This document shows, in pieces, positions 32,618-42,038 of a DNA stretch of 55,326 nucleotides. The notes beneath the pieces are model-generated. The model searched no databases and was not told where the DNA came from. It worked only from the letters and a program-made list of their open reading frames with translations. The translations under genes were made by a program, and so were the position numbers. The DNA is from an uncultured Bacteroidota bacterium (GTDB taxonomy: Bacteria; Bacteroidota; Bacteroidia; Flavobacteriales; Flavobacteriaceae), in the NCBI GenBank assembly GCA_902605445.1, contig CACLCL010000006.1, forward strand, positions 1 through 55,326, read 5' to 3'. Within the stretch, counting starts at the first letter, position 1. Each line of letters begins with the position of its first letter.

Positions 32618-33726
32618 TTATCCTCATTTGGAATATCAATAAGTTTATCTTCAATATTCAAATCTGAATTTCCTGAAATTTTGATAATGTCTTTATCAAT
32701 TTTCTTAAATTCTTTTGTAGTGTCATTAAATCTGTTCACAGCTGCACCAAGGCTATTTCCCAGTCTATCGTGATAAGATTTGTATGCCTTTAGGTGTTTG
32801 TTTAATTTTTCTACATTTTTTATAATATCATTTATAGAATCTTCAACTTTCATATTATGCAGTGCCTTTACAGTAATTTGAAGCATGGGGAAAAGACTCA
32901 TTGGAGATACTATCATAACTTTTTTTTCATAAGCATAGCTTACAAGATCTCTTTGATTTATTTTTAAAGATCCTACTCTACTATTTAGTAAATCTTGATA
33001 AAGTCCATCTGCAGGAATAAACATATACGCGTAATCGGTAGTTTTTTCGTTTGGTCTAATATATTTTGAGGTTTCGTCAATTCGATTTTTGATATCAGCT
33101 TTAAATTTTTTTTCTAACTCTAATAAAAGATCTTTATCATTAGATTCAATCATCTTATTATAATTATCCAACGAAAACTTTGCATCAATTGGGATAATAT
33201 AATCTCCTACTCTAACAATTGCATCAACTGATTCATTGTTTGAAAAAGAAAATTGCATTTGAAAAAGCTCAGGAGGCAATACATTGGCTAATAAATTTTC
33301 TAATTGAATTTCCCCAAGAACTCCTCTTTGCTTTTGATTACCTAAAATCTTTTCTAAAGTCTTCATTTGGTTTGCAAAACTTAGAACCTGCTCATTAGTT
33401 CCTTTTATTTTTTCAAGTTCTGAGGTAACGTCTTTAATTACTTTATTTGATTCTTTAAATTGTTGAGTTATAGAAACGGAAGATGACTTATGATAATCAT
33501 TTATTTGCTTATTAATATTATCTAATTTGTTATCAATTTCACTTCTACTTTGTTTTGAATTACTATCAATTTCTTTTCTTATGTCCTGAATTTGAGTATT
33601 TAAATTATTTGAGAAATTCATTAAATCAGAAGCATTAAGTGAACTTTTAGAAGAATTAGATTTATAGATGAGATAAATTAATGTTGTTGAAACAAATACA
33701 AGTAAAATAATTATAATTAATTCCAT
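32614..33726 (-). CDS. rmuC: DNA recombination protein RmuC
   Basis: A 370-residue protein with an N-terminal membrane anchor (about residues 3-20), a coiled-coil region (to about 120) and the RmuC nuclease-like domain with QKQRGVLGEIQLENLL, YIIPIDAKFSLDNY and YAYMFIPADGLYQDLL. RmuC limits DNA rearrangements at inverted repeats in E. coli and acts in restriction-type defence in some bacteria. The D/K pair in PIDAK fits a PD-(D/E)xK-type site. It lies 22 bases downstream of carB. Confidence 0.92.
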   Translation of the reverse strand: MELIIIILLVFVSTTLIYLIYKSNSSKSSLNASDLMNFSNNLNTQIQDIRKEIDSNSKQSRSEIDNKLDNINKQINDYHKSSSVSITQQFKESNKVIKDVTSELEKIKGTNEQVLSFANQMKTLEKILGNQKQRGVLGEIQLENLLANVLPPELFQMQFSFSNNESVDAIVRVGDYIIPIDAKFSLDNYNKMIESNDKDLLLELEKKFKADIKNRIDETSKYIRPNEKTTDYAYMFIPADGLYQDLLNSRVGSLKINQRDLVSYAYEKKVMIVSPMSLFPMLQITVKALHNMKVEDSINDIIKNVEKLNKHLKAYKSYHDRLGNSLGAAVNRFNDTTKEFKKIDKDIIKISGNSDLNIEDKLIDIPNEDN

Positions 33727-33748
33727 AAAATGATTTAAAAAAACTCTA

Positions 33749-36601
33749 CTATTTGCTCAAATACATTTTTCTTCGTGAATATAAATCGTAAAATTTATCA
33801 TCTTGCAAATTATCTATAAATAATATACTCTCACCCGTACTTTTCATCTCAGGACCAAGTTTTTTATTGACATTTGGGAACTTACTGAATGAGAAAACAG
33901 GTTCTTTGATTGCATATCCATTATATGTAGGTTTAAAATCAAAGTCTTTCACCTTTTTTTCACCTAACATTACCTTAGTAGCATAATTTACATAGGGTTC
34001 GTGGTACGCTTTAGAGATAAATGGAACAGTTCTAGAAGCTCTTGGATTTGCTTCAATTATATATACCTTATCGTTTACTATTGCAAATTGAACATTAATT
34101 AAACCTACAGTGTTTAATGCCAAAGCAATTTTTTTTGTGTGATCTCTTATTTGTTGAATCACCAAATCACCTAGATTAAAAGGCGGTAAACAAGCATTAC
34201 TATCACCTGAGTGTATGCCACAAGGTTCAATGTGCTCCATTATTCCGATAATATATACATCTTTTCCGTCACAAATAGCATCGGCTTCTGCTTCAATAGC
34301 ACCGTCTAAATAATGGTCAAGTAATAACTTGTTGTCGGGAATTCTTCTAAGGAGATTTACAACATGTTCTTCTAGTTCCTCTTTATTAATAACTATTTTC
34401 ATTCCTTGACCTCCAAGAACATAAGAAGGTCTTACGAGAATGGGGAAATCTAATTTTTCAGCAACTGCTAGTGCCTCATCTGCAGTTGAGGCAGTATCAA
34501 ACATTGGATATGGGATATTATTTTTCTTTAATAAAGATGAAAAAGAGCCCCTATCTTCAGCTAAATCAAGAGACTTAAAATTAGTTCCAATAATTTTTAC
34601 TCCATACCTCTCTAGTTTTTCCGCTAGTTTTAAGGCTGTTTGACCTCCAAGTTGAACAATTACACCAATTGGCTTTTCTAACTGGATAATATCATATATG
34701 TGTTCCCAAAAAACAGGCTCAAAATATAATTTATCAGCTATATCAAAATCGGTTGAGACAGTTTCTGGATTGCAATTTATCATAATGGTTTCGTATCCAC
34801 ACTCAGAACTTGCAAGTATACCATGAACACAGCAATAGTCAAACTCAATTCCCTGACCGATTCTATTAGGTCCAGATCCTAAAACAATTACTTTCTTTTT
34901 ATCTGAAACCTTACTTTCATTCTCAGAATACTTAGTGCCATTATTTAGACTGATTTCATTTTCAAAAGTTGAATAATAATAGGGTGTAAAAGCTTTAAAC
35001 TCAGCTGCACATGTATCAACTAACTTGTAAACTCTATTAATATTCATCTCAGCTCTTTTCTTATAAACTTCACTTTCATAACAACCCAAAATGTGTGCAA
35101 TTTGACGATCTCCATAGCCTTTTTGTTTTGCTTCCAAGAGCAATTCACGTGGTAATTTATCTATTGTGTATTTTGAAATCTCAATTTTTAAAAAGTGAAG
35201 TTCCTCATATTGCTTTAAAAACCACATATCAATTTTAGTTAGCTCATAAATTCTGCTAAGAGGTATACCAATTTCAATTGCATCATATATTACAAATACT
35301 CTATCCCATGAGGGAATAGATAATTTTGAAATTATGGTTTCATAATCAGAAATACCCTTGCCATCACAACCTAATCCATTTCTTTTAATTTCTAATGATT
35401 GTGTTGCCTTGTGTAATGCTTCTTGAAAAGATCTTCCAATACCCATAACTTCACCAACAGCTTTCATTTGTAAGCCAAGTCTTCTATCGCTTCCCTCAAA
35501 CTTATCAAAATTCCATCTTGGAATTTTTACTATGACATAATCAAGGGTTGGCTCAAACAAGGCAGAGGTTGATTTGGTGATTTGGTTTTGAAGTTCATCT
35601 AAATTGTAACCAATTGCTAGCTTTGCAGCAATTTTTGCAATTGGATAGCCTGTAGCTTTACTTGCTAGTGCTGAAGACCTTGAAACTCTAGGGTTAATTT
35701 CAATAGCTATTATATCTTCTTTTTCATCTGGGCTAACCGCGAATTGTACATTACAACCACCTGCAAAATCCCCTATACTTCTCATCATTTTAATTGCCAT
35801 ATCACGCATTTTTTGATAGCATGTATCGCTTAAGGTCATTGCTGGGGCGACGGTAATTGAATCTCCTGTATGAATTCCCATAGGATCCATATTTTCAATG
35901 GAGCATATAATTACAACATTGTCATTTGCATCCCTTAGAAGCTCCAACTCATATTCTTTCCAGCCAATTAAGGCTTTGTCAATCATAACTTCATGAATTG
36001 GTGAAGTTTCTAGACCTCTGGTCAATAGCGTATCAAAATCTTTTTCTTCAAAAACAAACGAAGCGCCAGTTCCTCCAAGCGTAAAAGAGGCACGAATTAC
36101 AAGCGGAAAACCAAATTCTTGCGCAATTTCCTTTCCCTTAAGATAAGAAGTCGCAGTTAATTGAGGAGCCATTGGTATTCCAATATCAAGCATTAAATTT
36201 CTAAATTTCTCCCGATCTTCTGTAATATTAATTGCATTAATGTCAACTCCGATGATATTTACATTGTAATCATCCCATATCCCTTTGTCGTCCGCTTCAA
36301 TGCATAAATTTAAAGCTGTTTGACCGCCCATTGTAGGAAGTACAGCATCTATTTGAGGATGTTCTTTTAAAATTTTAATAATAGAAGATGTATTAAGAGG
36401 TAATAAATACACATGATCAGCCATTACTGGATCAGTCATTATAGTCGCTGGGTTAGAATTAATTAAAATTGTTTCAATACCATCCTCGCGCAGAGATCTT
36501 AAAGCTTGTGAGCCTGAATAGTCAAATTCGCATGCCTGACCTATAACAATTGGCCCAGAACCTATAATGAGAAGTGATTTGAGCTTAGGGTCTTTAGGCA
36601 T
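33749..36601 (-). CDS. carB: Carbamoyl-phosphate synthase large subunit, without regulatory domain
   Basis: A 950-residue enzyme that makes carbamoyl phosphate for arginine and pyrimidines from bicarbonate, glutamine-derived ammonia and 2 ATP. Two homologous ATP-grasp halves are visible: IGSGPIVIGQACEFDYSG at the start and LGSGPNRIGQGIEFDYC near residue 575. E. coli CarB is 1073 residues; here the chain ends shortly after KKLGPEMKSTGES, so the MGS-like allosteric domain that binds UMP, IMP and ornithine is absent. This length is usual in Flavobacteriia as far as I recall. Control must lie elsewhere. rmuC follows closely. Confidence 0.95.
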   Translation of the reverse strand: MPKDPKLKSLLIIGSGPIVIGQACEFDYSGSQALRSLREDGIETILINSNPATIMTDPVMADHVYLLPLNTSSIIKILKEHPQIDAVLPTMGGQTALNLCIEADDKGIWDDYNVNIIGVDINAINITEDREKFRNLMLDIGIPMAPQLTATSYLKGKEIAQEFGFPLVIRASFTLGGTGASFVFEEKDFDTLLTRGLETSPIHEVMIDKALIGWKEYELELLRDANDNVVIICSIENMDPMGIHTGDSITVAPAMTLSDTCYQKMRDMAIKMMRSIGDFAGGCNVQFAVSPDEKEDIIAIEINPRVSRSSALASKATGYPIAKIAAKLAIGYNLDELQNQITKSTSALFEPTLDYVIVKIPRWNFDKFEGSDRRLGLQMKAVGEVMGIGRSFQEALHKATQSLEIKRNGLGCDGKGISDYETIISKLSIPSWDRVFVIYDAIEIGIPLSRIYELTKIDMWFLKQYEELHFLKIEISKYTIDKLPRELLLEAKQKGYGDRQIAHILGCYESEVYKKRAEMNINRVYKLVDTCAAEFKAFTPYYYSTFENEISLNNGTKYSENESKVSDKKKVIVLGSGPNRIGQGIEFDYCCVHGILASSECGYETIMINCNPETVSTDFDIADKLYFEPVFWEHIYDIIQLEKPIGVIVQLGGQTALKLAEKLERYGVKIIGTNFKSLDLAEDRGSFSSLLKKNNIPYPMFDTASTADEALAVAEKLDFPILVRPSYVLGGQGMKIVINKEELEEHVVNLLRRIPDNKLLLDHYLDGAIEAEADAICDGKDVYIIGIMEHIEPCGIHSGDSNACLPPFNLGDLVIQQIRDHTKKIALALNTVGLINVQFAIVNDKVYIIEANPRASRTVPFISKAYHEPYVNYATKVMLGEKKVKDFDFKPTYNGYAIKEPVFSFSKFPNVNKKLGPEMKSTGESILFIDNLQDDKFYDLYSRRKMYLSK

Positions 36602-36627
36602 ATTAAAAATTTTTTAAATGTACTAAT

Positions 36628-36666
36628 CAAAAAAATAAAAAAAAAGGTGTTACTTAATGTAACACC
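36628..36666 (-). terminator. Terminator of rpmH
   Basis: Perfect 8-bp stem ggtgttac (36646-36653) with gtaacacc (36659-36666) around a five-base loop; on the minus strand a long T-rich run follows (36645 downward). It ends rpmH before carB. Confidence 0.85.
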
Positions 36667-36695
36667 AGGATTTATATTAACAATTGTTAATCATT

Positions 36696-36854
36696 TTATT
36701 TTGGACTTAATTCAGATGAAACCGAGAGTTTCTTTCTTCCCTTTGCACGCCTTCTTGAGAGCACCTTTCTTCCAGATGGAGTTGACATTCTCTCTCTGAA
36801 GCCGTGCTTATTTTTTCTTTTTCTCTTAGATGGTTGATAAGTTCTTTTACTCAT
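36696..36854 (-). CDS. rpmH: 50S ribosomal protein L34
   Basis: A 52-residue, highly basic L34. The start [19 protein letters not shown] and the following [14 protein letters not shown] and [12 protein letters not shown] are unmistakable. The tail VSSELSPK is a short lineage extension. It has its own promoter and terminator. An opposing frame at 36804-36995 is only a shadow. Confidence 0.97.
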   Translation of the reverse strand: MSKRTYQPSKRKRKNKHGFRERMSTPSGRKVLSRRRAKGRKKLSVSSELSPK

Positions 36855-36896
36855 CGTGAATTAATTAAATTTTTTCTATACTTTTTAATCTGCGGG

Positions 36897-36927
36897 CAAA
36901 TATACAAAGACTTTTTTCTTAAACAAA
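36897..36927 (-). promoter_or_regulatory. Consensus Bacteroidota promoter of rpmH
   Basis: On the minus strand TTTG (36927-36924), a 19-base spacer and TATATTTG (36904-36897) match the -33/-7 consensus fully. The leader before the ATG at 36854 would be about 35 bases. Confidence 0.75.
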
Positions 36928-36987
36928 TGAAATTATTCAATTATGAAATAAAATTGTTTATTTTTAATTTTTTAAAAAATATTTCTA

Positions 36988-37557
36988 ATGATTAATAAAT
37001 ACTTTAAACTCGCTATTTCCGTATGTTTATTTATATTTTCAATTCAACAATTTTTTGATGGGTCTATTGGAAGCACCGGTAATGGAATTCTTTTATTAAT
37101 AATATCATTGATAATTTTATTTCTTTATTTCAAAAATGAGTTTTTATTACTAGCATTTTTCCAACTTAGGAAACAAAATATGAATTCAGCAAAAAAATGG
37201 CTTGAAAGAGTAAAAAAACCCAAATCAGCTTTAACTAAAAAACAACAAGGATACTACAATTACTTGTTTGGATTGATATATTCTCAAGAGAACATAAATA
37301 TTTCAGAAAAATATTTTAGAAATGCAATTCAATTAGGCTTAAATATGAATCATGATTTAGCTATGGCGAAACTAAATTTAGCTGGCATAATGTTTACCAA
37401 GAGAAGAAAGCTTGAAGCTCAAAAACTACTTAAAGAGGCAAGAGATTTAGACACAAACGGCATGCTTGAAGATCAAATAAAAATGATGAAGAATCAAATG
37501 AAAAAAACAAATATTCCCAATCAGCATTTTGGTGGAAATCGATTTAGAAGAAGATAA
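36988..37557 (+). CDS. Membrane-anchored TPR-like protein
   Basis: A 189-residue protein with two N-terminal hydrophobic helices (about residues 8-24 and 34-58) followed by a soluble helical region of TPR-like repeats (YYNYLFGLIYSQENINISEKY, given as its core FGLIYSQENINISEKYF, and AMAKLNLAGIMFTKRRKLEA). The tail is basic (GGNRFRRR). It may scaffold other proteins at the membrane; no specific role is known. The 36855-36987 gap before it holds only the rpmH promoter and AT-rich spacer. Confidence 0.75.
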   Translation: MINKYFKLAISVCLFIFSIQQFFDGSIGSTGNGILLLIISLIILFLYFKNEFLLLAFFQLRKQNMNSAKKWLERVKKPKSALTKKQQGYYNYLFGLIYSQENINISEKYFRNAIQLGLNMNHDLAMAKLNLAGIMFTKRRKLEAQKLLKEARDLDTNGMLEDQIKMMKNQMKKTNIPNQHFGGNRFRRR

Positions 37558-37561
37558 GTTT

Positions 37562-38233
37562 TTATTGACTTCTCTCTATCAAATCAATTAAATTTTGATT
37601 AAACCATTTTGCTTTCAAAATTATCATTTCATGACCCCCACCCTTTAATGTTATACAGTTTTGTATATTATTGATTGGAAATACGTGATCATTATCGCCG
37701 TGAATATGTATAATATCTTTTCTATAATTTTCCTGCTCCCATGATAAAATATTTTTGACCGACCATTCCAAGTATTGCTGATCTCTTTCGGTAAGATATC
37801 TTTCAGCAAGCTTAATCCTTTTATAAATTTTATCAATATTGAATTTCATTGAAAGTTTTATGAAATTATCAAACATACCAAAAGGAATTGCCTTAATCAA
37901 CTCAAAATCTTTAGCGTATTTAAAAATCTTGGGAAATTCTTTGTGAGATTTTACACTGGAAATAATTACAACTTTTTTTGCATCAATTAATTTGTCTATT
38001 TCTTGAACAATAATCCCCCCAAAAGAAACTCCAAGTAGAACGGGACTTTTATGTTTAATTTTTTTTGAAAATCTTCGACAATAATCCTGTAAAGATTCGT
38101 TCTTTGTCGGATTTACCCAATCTAGTCTGTGTAAACAATAATTGTCATTTTGGATATTTATGTGTTCAAATATTTTTGAGCTTGCTGCTAAGCCTGGCAT
38201 TAGGTATATATTTTCTTTGGGTTGTAGAGACAT
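37562..38233 (-). CDS. Alpha/beta hydrolase fold protein
   Basis: A 223-residue soluble protein with the nucleophile elbow GVSFGG (S70), a late aspartate in HIHGDNDHVFP and the catalytic histidine in KGGGHEMI, so the Ser-Asp-His triad is complete. The substrate is unknown. It converges with the TPR gene after four bases. Confidence 0.85.
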   Translation of the reverse strand: MSLQPKENIYLMPGLAASSKIFEHINIQNDNYCLHRLDWVNPTKNESLQDYCRRFSKKIKHKSPVLLGVSFGGIIVQEIDKLIDAKKVVIISSVKSHKEFPKIFKYAKDFELIKAIPFGMFDNFIKLSMKFNIDKIYKRIKLAERYLTERDQQYLEWSVKNILSWEQENYRKDIIHIHGDNDHVFPINNIQNCITLKGGGHEMIILKAKWFNQNLIDLIERSQ

Positions 38234-38292
38234 AAGATGTAATTAGGATAAATTTATTATTTTTGTATTGTATCTCAAAGAAATAATTTGAA

Positions 38293-38577
38293 ATGGAAAT
38301 AAGTGATAATCAATTTCTTAGACAATTTGAGGCTAAAATTAATGGAAATTTAGCCATAATAGAGTATTCTCTACAGGAGAGAAAAATATTTCTAACAAAA
38401 ATTAAATTTAAGGATATTGATAATAATCTTGATTCTCTAAACATATTTATTGAAAAAGTATTAGATACTCTGCTTGAAAGAAATATTCGTGTGGTCCCTA
38501 CTGCAGCAATTATTACAAAATTCATCAGAAAAAACAGGAGATATAAATCGCTTTTACCGGTTGGAATTAGGATTTAA
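38293..38577 (+). CDS. Small GNAT-like N-acetyltransferase (YjdJ type)
   Basis: A 94-residue mini-GNAT of the type found in YjdJ. It keeps the second half of the fold (IEYSLQERKIFLTKIKF, then a helix and VVPTAAIITKFIRKNRRYKSLL). The acceptor is unknown. It lies alone between divergent neighbours; TATTTTTG at 38258-38265 could be its -7 box, without a clear -33 partner. Confidence 0.82.
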   Translation: MEISDNQFLRQFEAKINGNLAIIEYSLQERKIFLTKIKFKDIDNNLDSLNIFIEKVLDTLLERNIRVVPTAAIITKFIRKNRRYKSLLPVGIRI

Positions 38578-38584
38578 TTTATAA

Positions 38585-39898
38585 TTAGACCTCTAATCTA
38601 ACGTAACCTTCATTATCAATTTTTTGTAATCTACCTTTAACAATTTGATTGGATAACGAAGGATTCCAAGGCATTCTAACTTTAATATAGTTTTCGGTAT
38701 ATCCATTTATATATCCTTGCTTGTTTTCAGATTCAAACAAAATATTCTTCATTTTATTTAACTGAGATTGATAAAAGAATCGTCTTTTTTTTTCAGAAAG
38801 TACTCTTAACATCATACTTCTTTTATTTTTGACTTCTCTTGGGACTTTATTAGGCATCTTTATAGCATGAGTATTATCTCTTTGTGAAAAAGGGAATACA
38901 TGTAAATATGCAATATTCAAATCTAAAAGAAAATTATATGTTTCAAGAAAATCGTCATCAGTTTCACCAGGAAATCCAACAATCACATCAACACCTATGC
39001 AGGCATCTTTTATTTTTTTGTGAATATAATTAACTCTTTCTCGATAAAGCTCTCTATTATACCGCCTTCTCATAAGACCTAAAACTTTATTTGAGCCACT
39101 TTGTAGAGGAATGTGAAAATGAGGTACAAATCTATCACTATTAGCGATGAATTCAATTATTTCATTTTTTAATAGATTTGGTTCAATTGATGAAATTCTG
39201 TATCGATCAATATTGCCATATATTTCTAGCTCATTTAATAACTCGTAAAAAGTGTTTTTATGATTTTTATTACCAAATTCACCTTTGCCATAGTCACCAA
39301 TATTTATCCCAGTTAATACAATTTCTTTAACTTTATTTGACTCAATTTTTGAGATATTTTTTTTTATATTTTTTATAGAATCACTTCTTGATATACCTCG
39401 AGCTAATGGAATAGTACAGTAGGAACATTTATAATCACATCCATCTTGTATTTTTAAAAATGACCTGGTTCGGTTATCAATTGAAAAACTACCAACATAA
39501 TTATTAACTTTTTGAATATCACATGAATGAAATTGAATTTTTTTACCGGAAGTTAAATCTGCTAAAAAGTCAACTATATTAAACTTTTCATTCGCTCCAA
39601 GTACTAAATCAACACCTGGAATATTTGATATTTCTTCAGGTTTTAACTGTGCGTAACAACCAACAACAATTTTAATAGAATTAGGATTTAATTTAATAGC
39701 TCTATTTAGTATATTTCTAAATTTTTTATCAGCTTTTTCTGTTACAGAACAAGTATTAATAACATAAAAATCTGCTTTATTATTAAAGTTAGTTATTTGA
39801 AAACCATTTTTAACAAATGATCTTGCTATTGTTGAGGTCTCAGTAAAATTTAATTTACAACCCAGAGTATGAAATGCTACTTTATTGTTACTAAGCAT
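38585..39898 (-). CDS. mtaB: tRNA t6A37 methylthiotransferase MtaB
   Basis: A 437-residue radical SAM methylthiotransferase that converts t6A to ms2t6A at position 37 of tRNAs reading ANN codons. The auxiliary Fe-S cluster cysteines are C14, C50 and C81; the radical SAM CxxxCxxC is C154, C158, C161 in QDGCDYKCSYCTIP. A C-terminal TRAM-like domain ends the protein. TLGCKLNFTET marks the MtaB subgroup rather than MiaB. It is divergent from the peptide-binding lipoprotein, with a palindrome between. Confidence 0.95.
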   Translation of the reverse strand: MLSNNKVAFHTLGCKLNFTETSTIARSFVKNGFQITNFNNKADFYVINTCSVTEKADKKFRNILNRAIKLNPNSIKIVVGCYAQLKPEEISNIPGVDLVLGANEKFNIVDFLADLTSGKKIQFHSCDIQKVNNYVGSFSIDNRTRSFLKIQDGCDYKCSYCTIPLARGISRSDSIKNIKKNISKIESNKVKEIVLTGINIGDYGKGEFGNKNHKNTFYELLNELEIYGNIDRYRISSIEPNLLKNEIIEFIANSDRFVPHFHIPLQSGSNKVLGLMRRRYNRELYRERVNYIHKKIKDACIGVDVIVGFPGETDDDFLETYNFLLDLNIAYLHVFPFSQRDNTHAIKMPNKVPREVKNKRSMMLRVLSEKKRRFFYQSQLNKMKNILFESENKQGYINGYTENYIKVRMPWNPSLSNQIVKGRLQKIDNEGYVRLEV

Positions 39899-39914
39899 GA
39901 ATATGTACTAAAAG

Positions 39915-39930
39915 GTTGTAAATTTACAAC
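39915..39930. promoter_or_regulatory. Perfect 16-bp palindrome between divergent genes
   Basis: gttgtaaatttacaac reads the same on both strands, 17 bases upstream of mtaB and 35 bases upstream of the peptide-binding lipoprotein gene. It could be an operator or two overlapping -7-like elements (TAAATTTA on each strand). No regulator gene is nearby. Confidence 0.45.
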
Positions 39931-39964
39931 ATAAAATAAACAATAAAACATAATATTATTTAAT

Positions 39965-41548
39965 ATGAAAAAAAAGATTTTCAAATTATTAATATTTACA
40001 ATTATATGTTCAAGTTGTGAAAAATCCTATAAAATTGATACTAACACTGTTTTTCGATACAATGAACACAAAAATATCAACTCATTAGATCCCATTTTTG
40101 CCAAGGATATTGCCAATATCTGGGCGGTAAATCAATTATATAATGGACTTGTTGAAATGGATAAAAATCTTAATGTTATTCCCTCAATCGCAAAAAAATG
40201 GGAAGTCTCTGAAGATGCAAAAACATATACATTTATCATTGACACGACAATAAAATTTCATGCACATAAACTATTAAAACACAGAAATGTTACTGCACAT
40301 GATTTTGAATATAGTTTTAATAGGCTTATTAATCCAGAACTAGCTTCACCAGGGGGATGGGTTTTAGAAAATGTTAAAAAATTTTATGCTCAAAATGATA
40401 CTATTTTTAAAATTGAGCTGGATAATCCATTTAACTCATTTCTTGGAATACTAACCATGAAATATTGCTCAGTAGTTCCAAAAAAAATTGTTGAATTTTA
40501 TGGAAATGACTTTCGCTCAAATCCTGTCGGAACAGGGCCTTTCAAATTCAAACGATGGGAGGAGAATATTAAGCTAGTTTTAAGAAAAAATTTAGATTAT
40601 TTCGAAAAAGACAGCATAGGAAATAAACTTCCATACTTTGAATCTGTTTCTGTTACATTTTTGCCTGAAAAACAGTCTGAATTTTTACAATTGGTTAAGG
40701 GGAATATTGACTTTATATCTGGTCTTGACAACTCATATAAAGATAATATATTAAATAATAGTGGAGGTTTAAATAAAAGTTATCAGGACAGAATTAATAT
40801 GTTAAGAGGTCCCTTTCTAAACACAGAGTACCTTGCATTTTTTAGTGGCTCAAATCAAAAAGAAATAAAATCTCCATTAATTAGAAAGGCCATCAACATA
40901 GGTTTTGATAAAGAAAAAATGGTGAAATACTTGAGAAATGGAATAGGAAAAGCTGGTAATGGGGGTTTTATTCCTAAAGGAATGAGTGGACACAACAGTA
41001 AAAGTTTAAATATTTATAATCCAGAAAATGCAAGAAAATTAGTTGATATTTATAAAAAAACGAACGGAACTCCAAAGATTGAATTAACTACATCGTCAAA
41101 TTATTTGATTCTGTGTGAATTTATTCAAAAAGAACTAGAAAATATTGGAATTCAAATATCAATTAATGTAATTCCAGGATCTTCATTAAAACAAGCAAAG
41201 GCCAATGGAAAACTAGATTTCTTCAGGGCTAGCTGGATTGCAGATTATCCTGACGCAGAAAACTATATGGCTCTTTTTTACAGTAAGAACTTTTCGCCAA
41301 ATGGACCAAACTATACTCATTTTAAAAATGAAAATTTTGATAAACTTTATGAGAAAATGATAAAGGAAACTGACCAAAGTGAAAGAGTGAAAATGTATAA
41401 AAAAATGGACTCAATCGTTATTTCAAAATCAATAATTGTCCCTCTTTACTATGATGAAGTAACAAGATTTGTTTCAAAAAATATAAAAGGGATGGAGATA
41501 ACAGCAACCAACTTATTAGATTTAAGGAGAGTTTATAAAGAAGATTAG
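39965..41548 (+). CDS. ABC transporter substrate-binding lipoprotein, peptide/oligopeptide type
   Basis: A 527-residue extracytoplasmic solute-binding protein of family 5 (OppA/DppA-like). A short leader ends in SSC (C18), a lipoprotein cysteine. Family blocks are SLDPIFAKDIANIWAVNQLYNGLVEMDK (core NQLYNGLVEMDK), NPVGTGPFKFKRWEENIKLVL near residue 195 and the late WIADYPDAENYMALFYS. It would deliver peptides to an ABC permease, which is not encoded beside it. Its stop is shared with the convergent GNAT gene. Confidence 0.9.
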   Translation: MKKKIFKLLIFTIICSSCEKSYKIDTNTVFRYNEHKNINSLDPIFAKDIANIWAVNQLYNGLVEMDKNLNVIPSIAKKWEVSEDAKTYTFIIDTTIKFHAHKLLKHRNVTAHDFEYSFNRLINPELASPGGWVLENVKKFYAQNDTIFKIELDNPFNSFLGILTMKYCSVVPKKIVEFYGNDFRSNPVGTGPFKFKRWEENIKLVLRKNLDYFEKDSIGNKLPYFESVSVTFLPEKQSEFLQLVKGNIDFISGLDNSYKDNILNNSGGLNKSYQDRINMLRGPFLNTEYLAFFSGSNQKEIKSPLIRKAINIGFDKEKMVKYLRNGIGKAGNGGFIPKGMSGHNSKSLNIYNPENARKLVDIYKKTNGTPKIELTTSSNYLILCEFIQKELENIGIQISINVIPGSSLKQAKANGKLDFFRASWIADYPDAENYMALFYSKNFSPNGPNYTHFKNENFDKLYEKMIKETDQSERVKMYKKMDSIVISKSIIVPLYYDEVTRFVSKNIKGMEITATNLLDLRRVYKED

Positions 41549-41973
41549 AGATATCTTTTCATAGAAACACTATTTACCTTAAAACCACTCCTAGAATAAA
41601 AATTTATTAAATTTTCTTTGCAGAAAAGAGTAATTCTGTAACAATTATTTTTTTTACCAATTTCAATCAATTCATTAATTAATTTTACTCCAATCATTTT
41701 TCCTCTAACTTCTGTATCAACAACAATATCCTCTATGTGACCTGCTACTTCTCCCCTAATTTTATTTTCAATAATAATACTTCCATGTGCAATAATTTTA
41801 CTGTCAACAATACCAACAATTGAGTTAGAGCTATTATTTTGAATAAATTGATCCCATGAATTATCCAAATCAAGATCAGAGGTATCAATTTTTTTTAATT
41901 GATTCAACAATGCAAAGACATCATTTAAATCAGATTTTTTTATTTTTCTAAATGACACTTTGGACATAATCAT
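41545..41973 (-). CDS. GNAT family N-acetyltransferase
   Basis: A 142-residue GCN5-related acetyltransferase. VAGHIEDIVVDTEVRGKMIG carries the acetyl-CoA motif A (V-x-x-x-x-R-G-K-x-x-G), and FYSRSGFKVNSVSMKRYL the C-terminal motif B. It is most like glucosamine-phosphate N-acetyltransferases, but the substrate cannot be fixed. Start ATG 41973 or 41967 (two residues apart). Confidence 0.85.
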   Translation of the reverse strand: MIMSKVSFRKIKKSDLNDVFALLNQLKKIDTSDLDLDNSWDQFIQNNSSNSIVGIVDSKIIAHGSIIIENKIRGEVAGHIEDIVVDTEVRGKMIGVKLINELIEIGKKNNCYRITLFCKENLINFYSRSGFKVNSVSMKRYL

Positions 41974-42038
41974 AGAAGCTTAAGTTTAAATTTATGAAAA
42001 ACTTATGTTAAGAATGTAAAAAAAAAAATAAAACTTAA

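Noticed and set aside
36804-36995. Plus-strand frame of 63 residues opposite rpmH
   Set aside because: rpmH is unmistakable on the minus strand and has its own promoter in this stretch.
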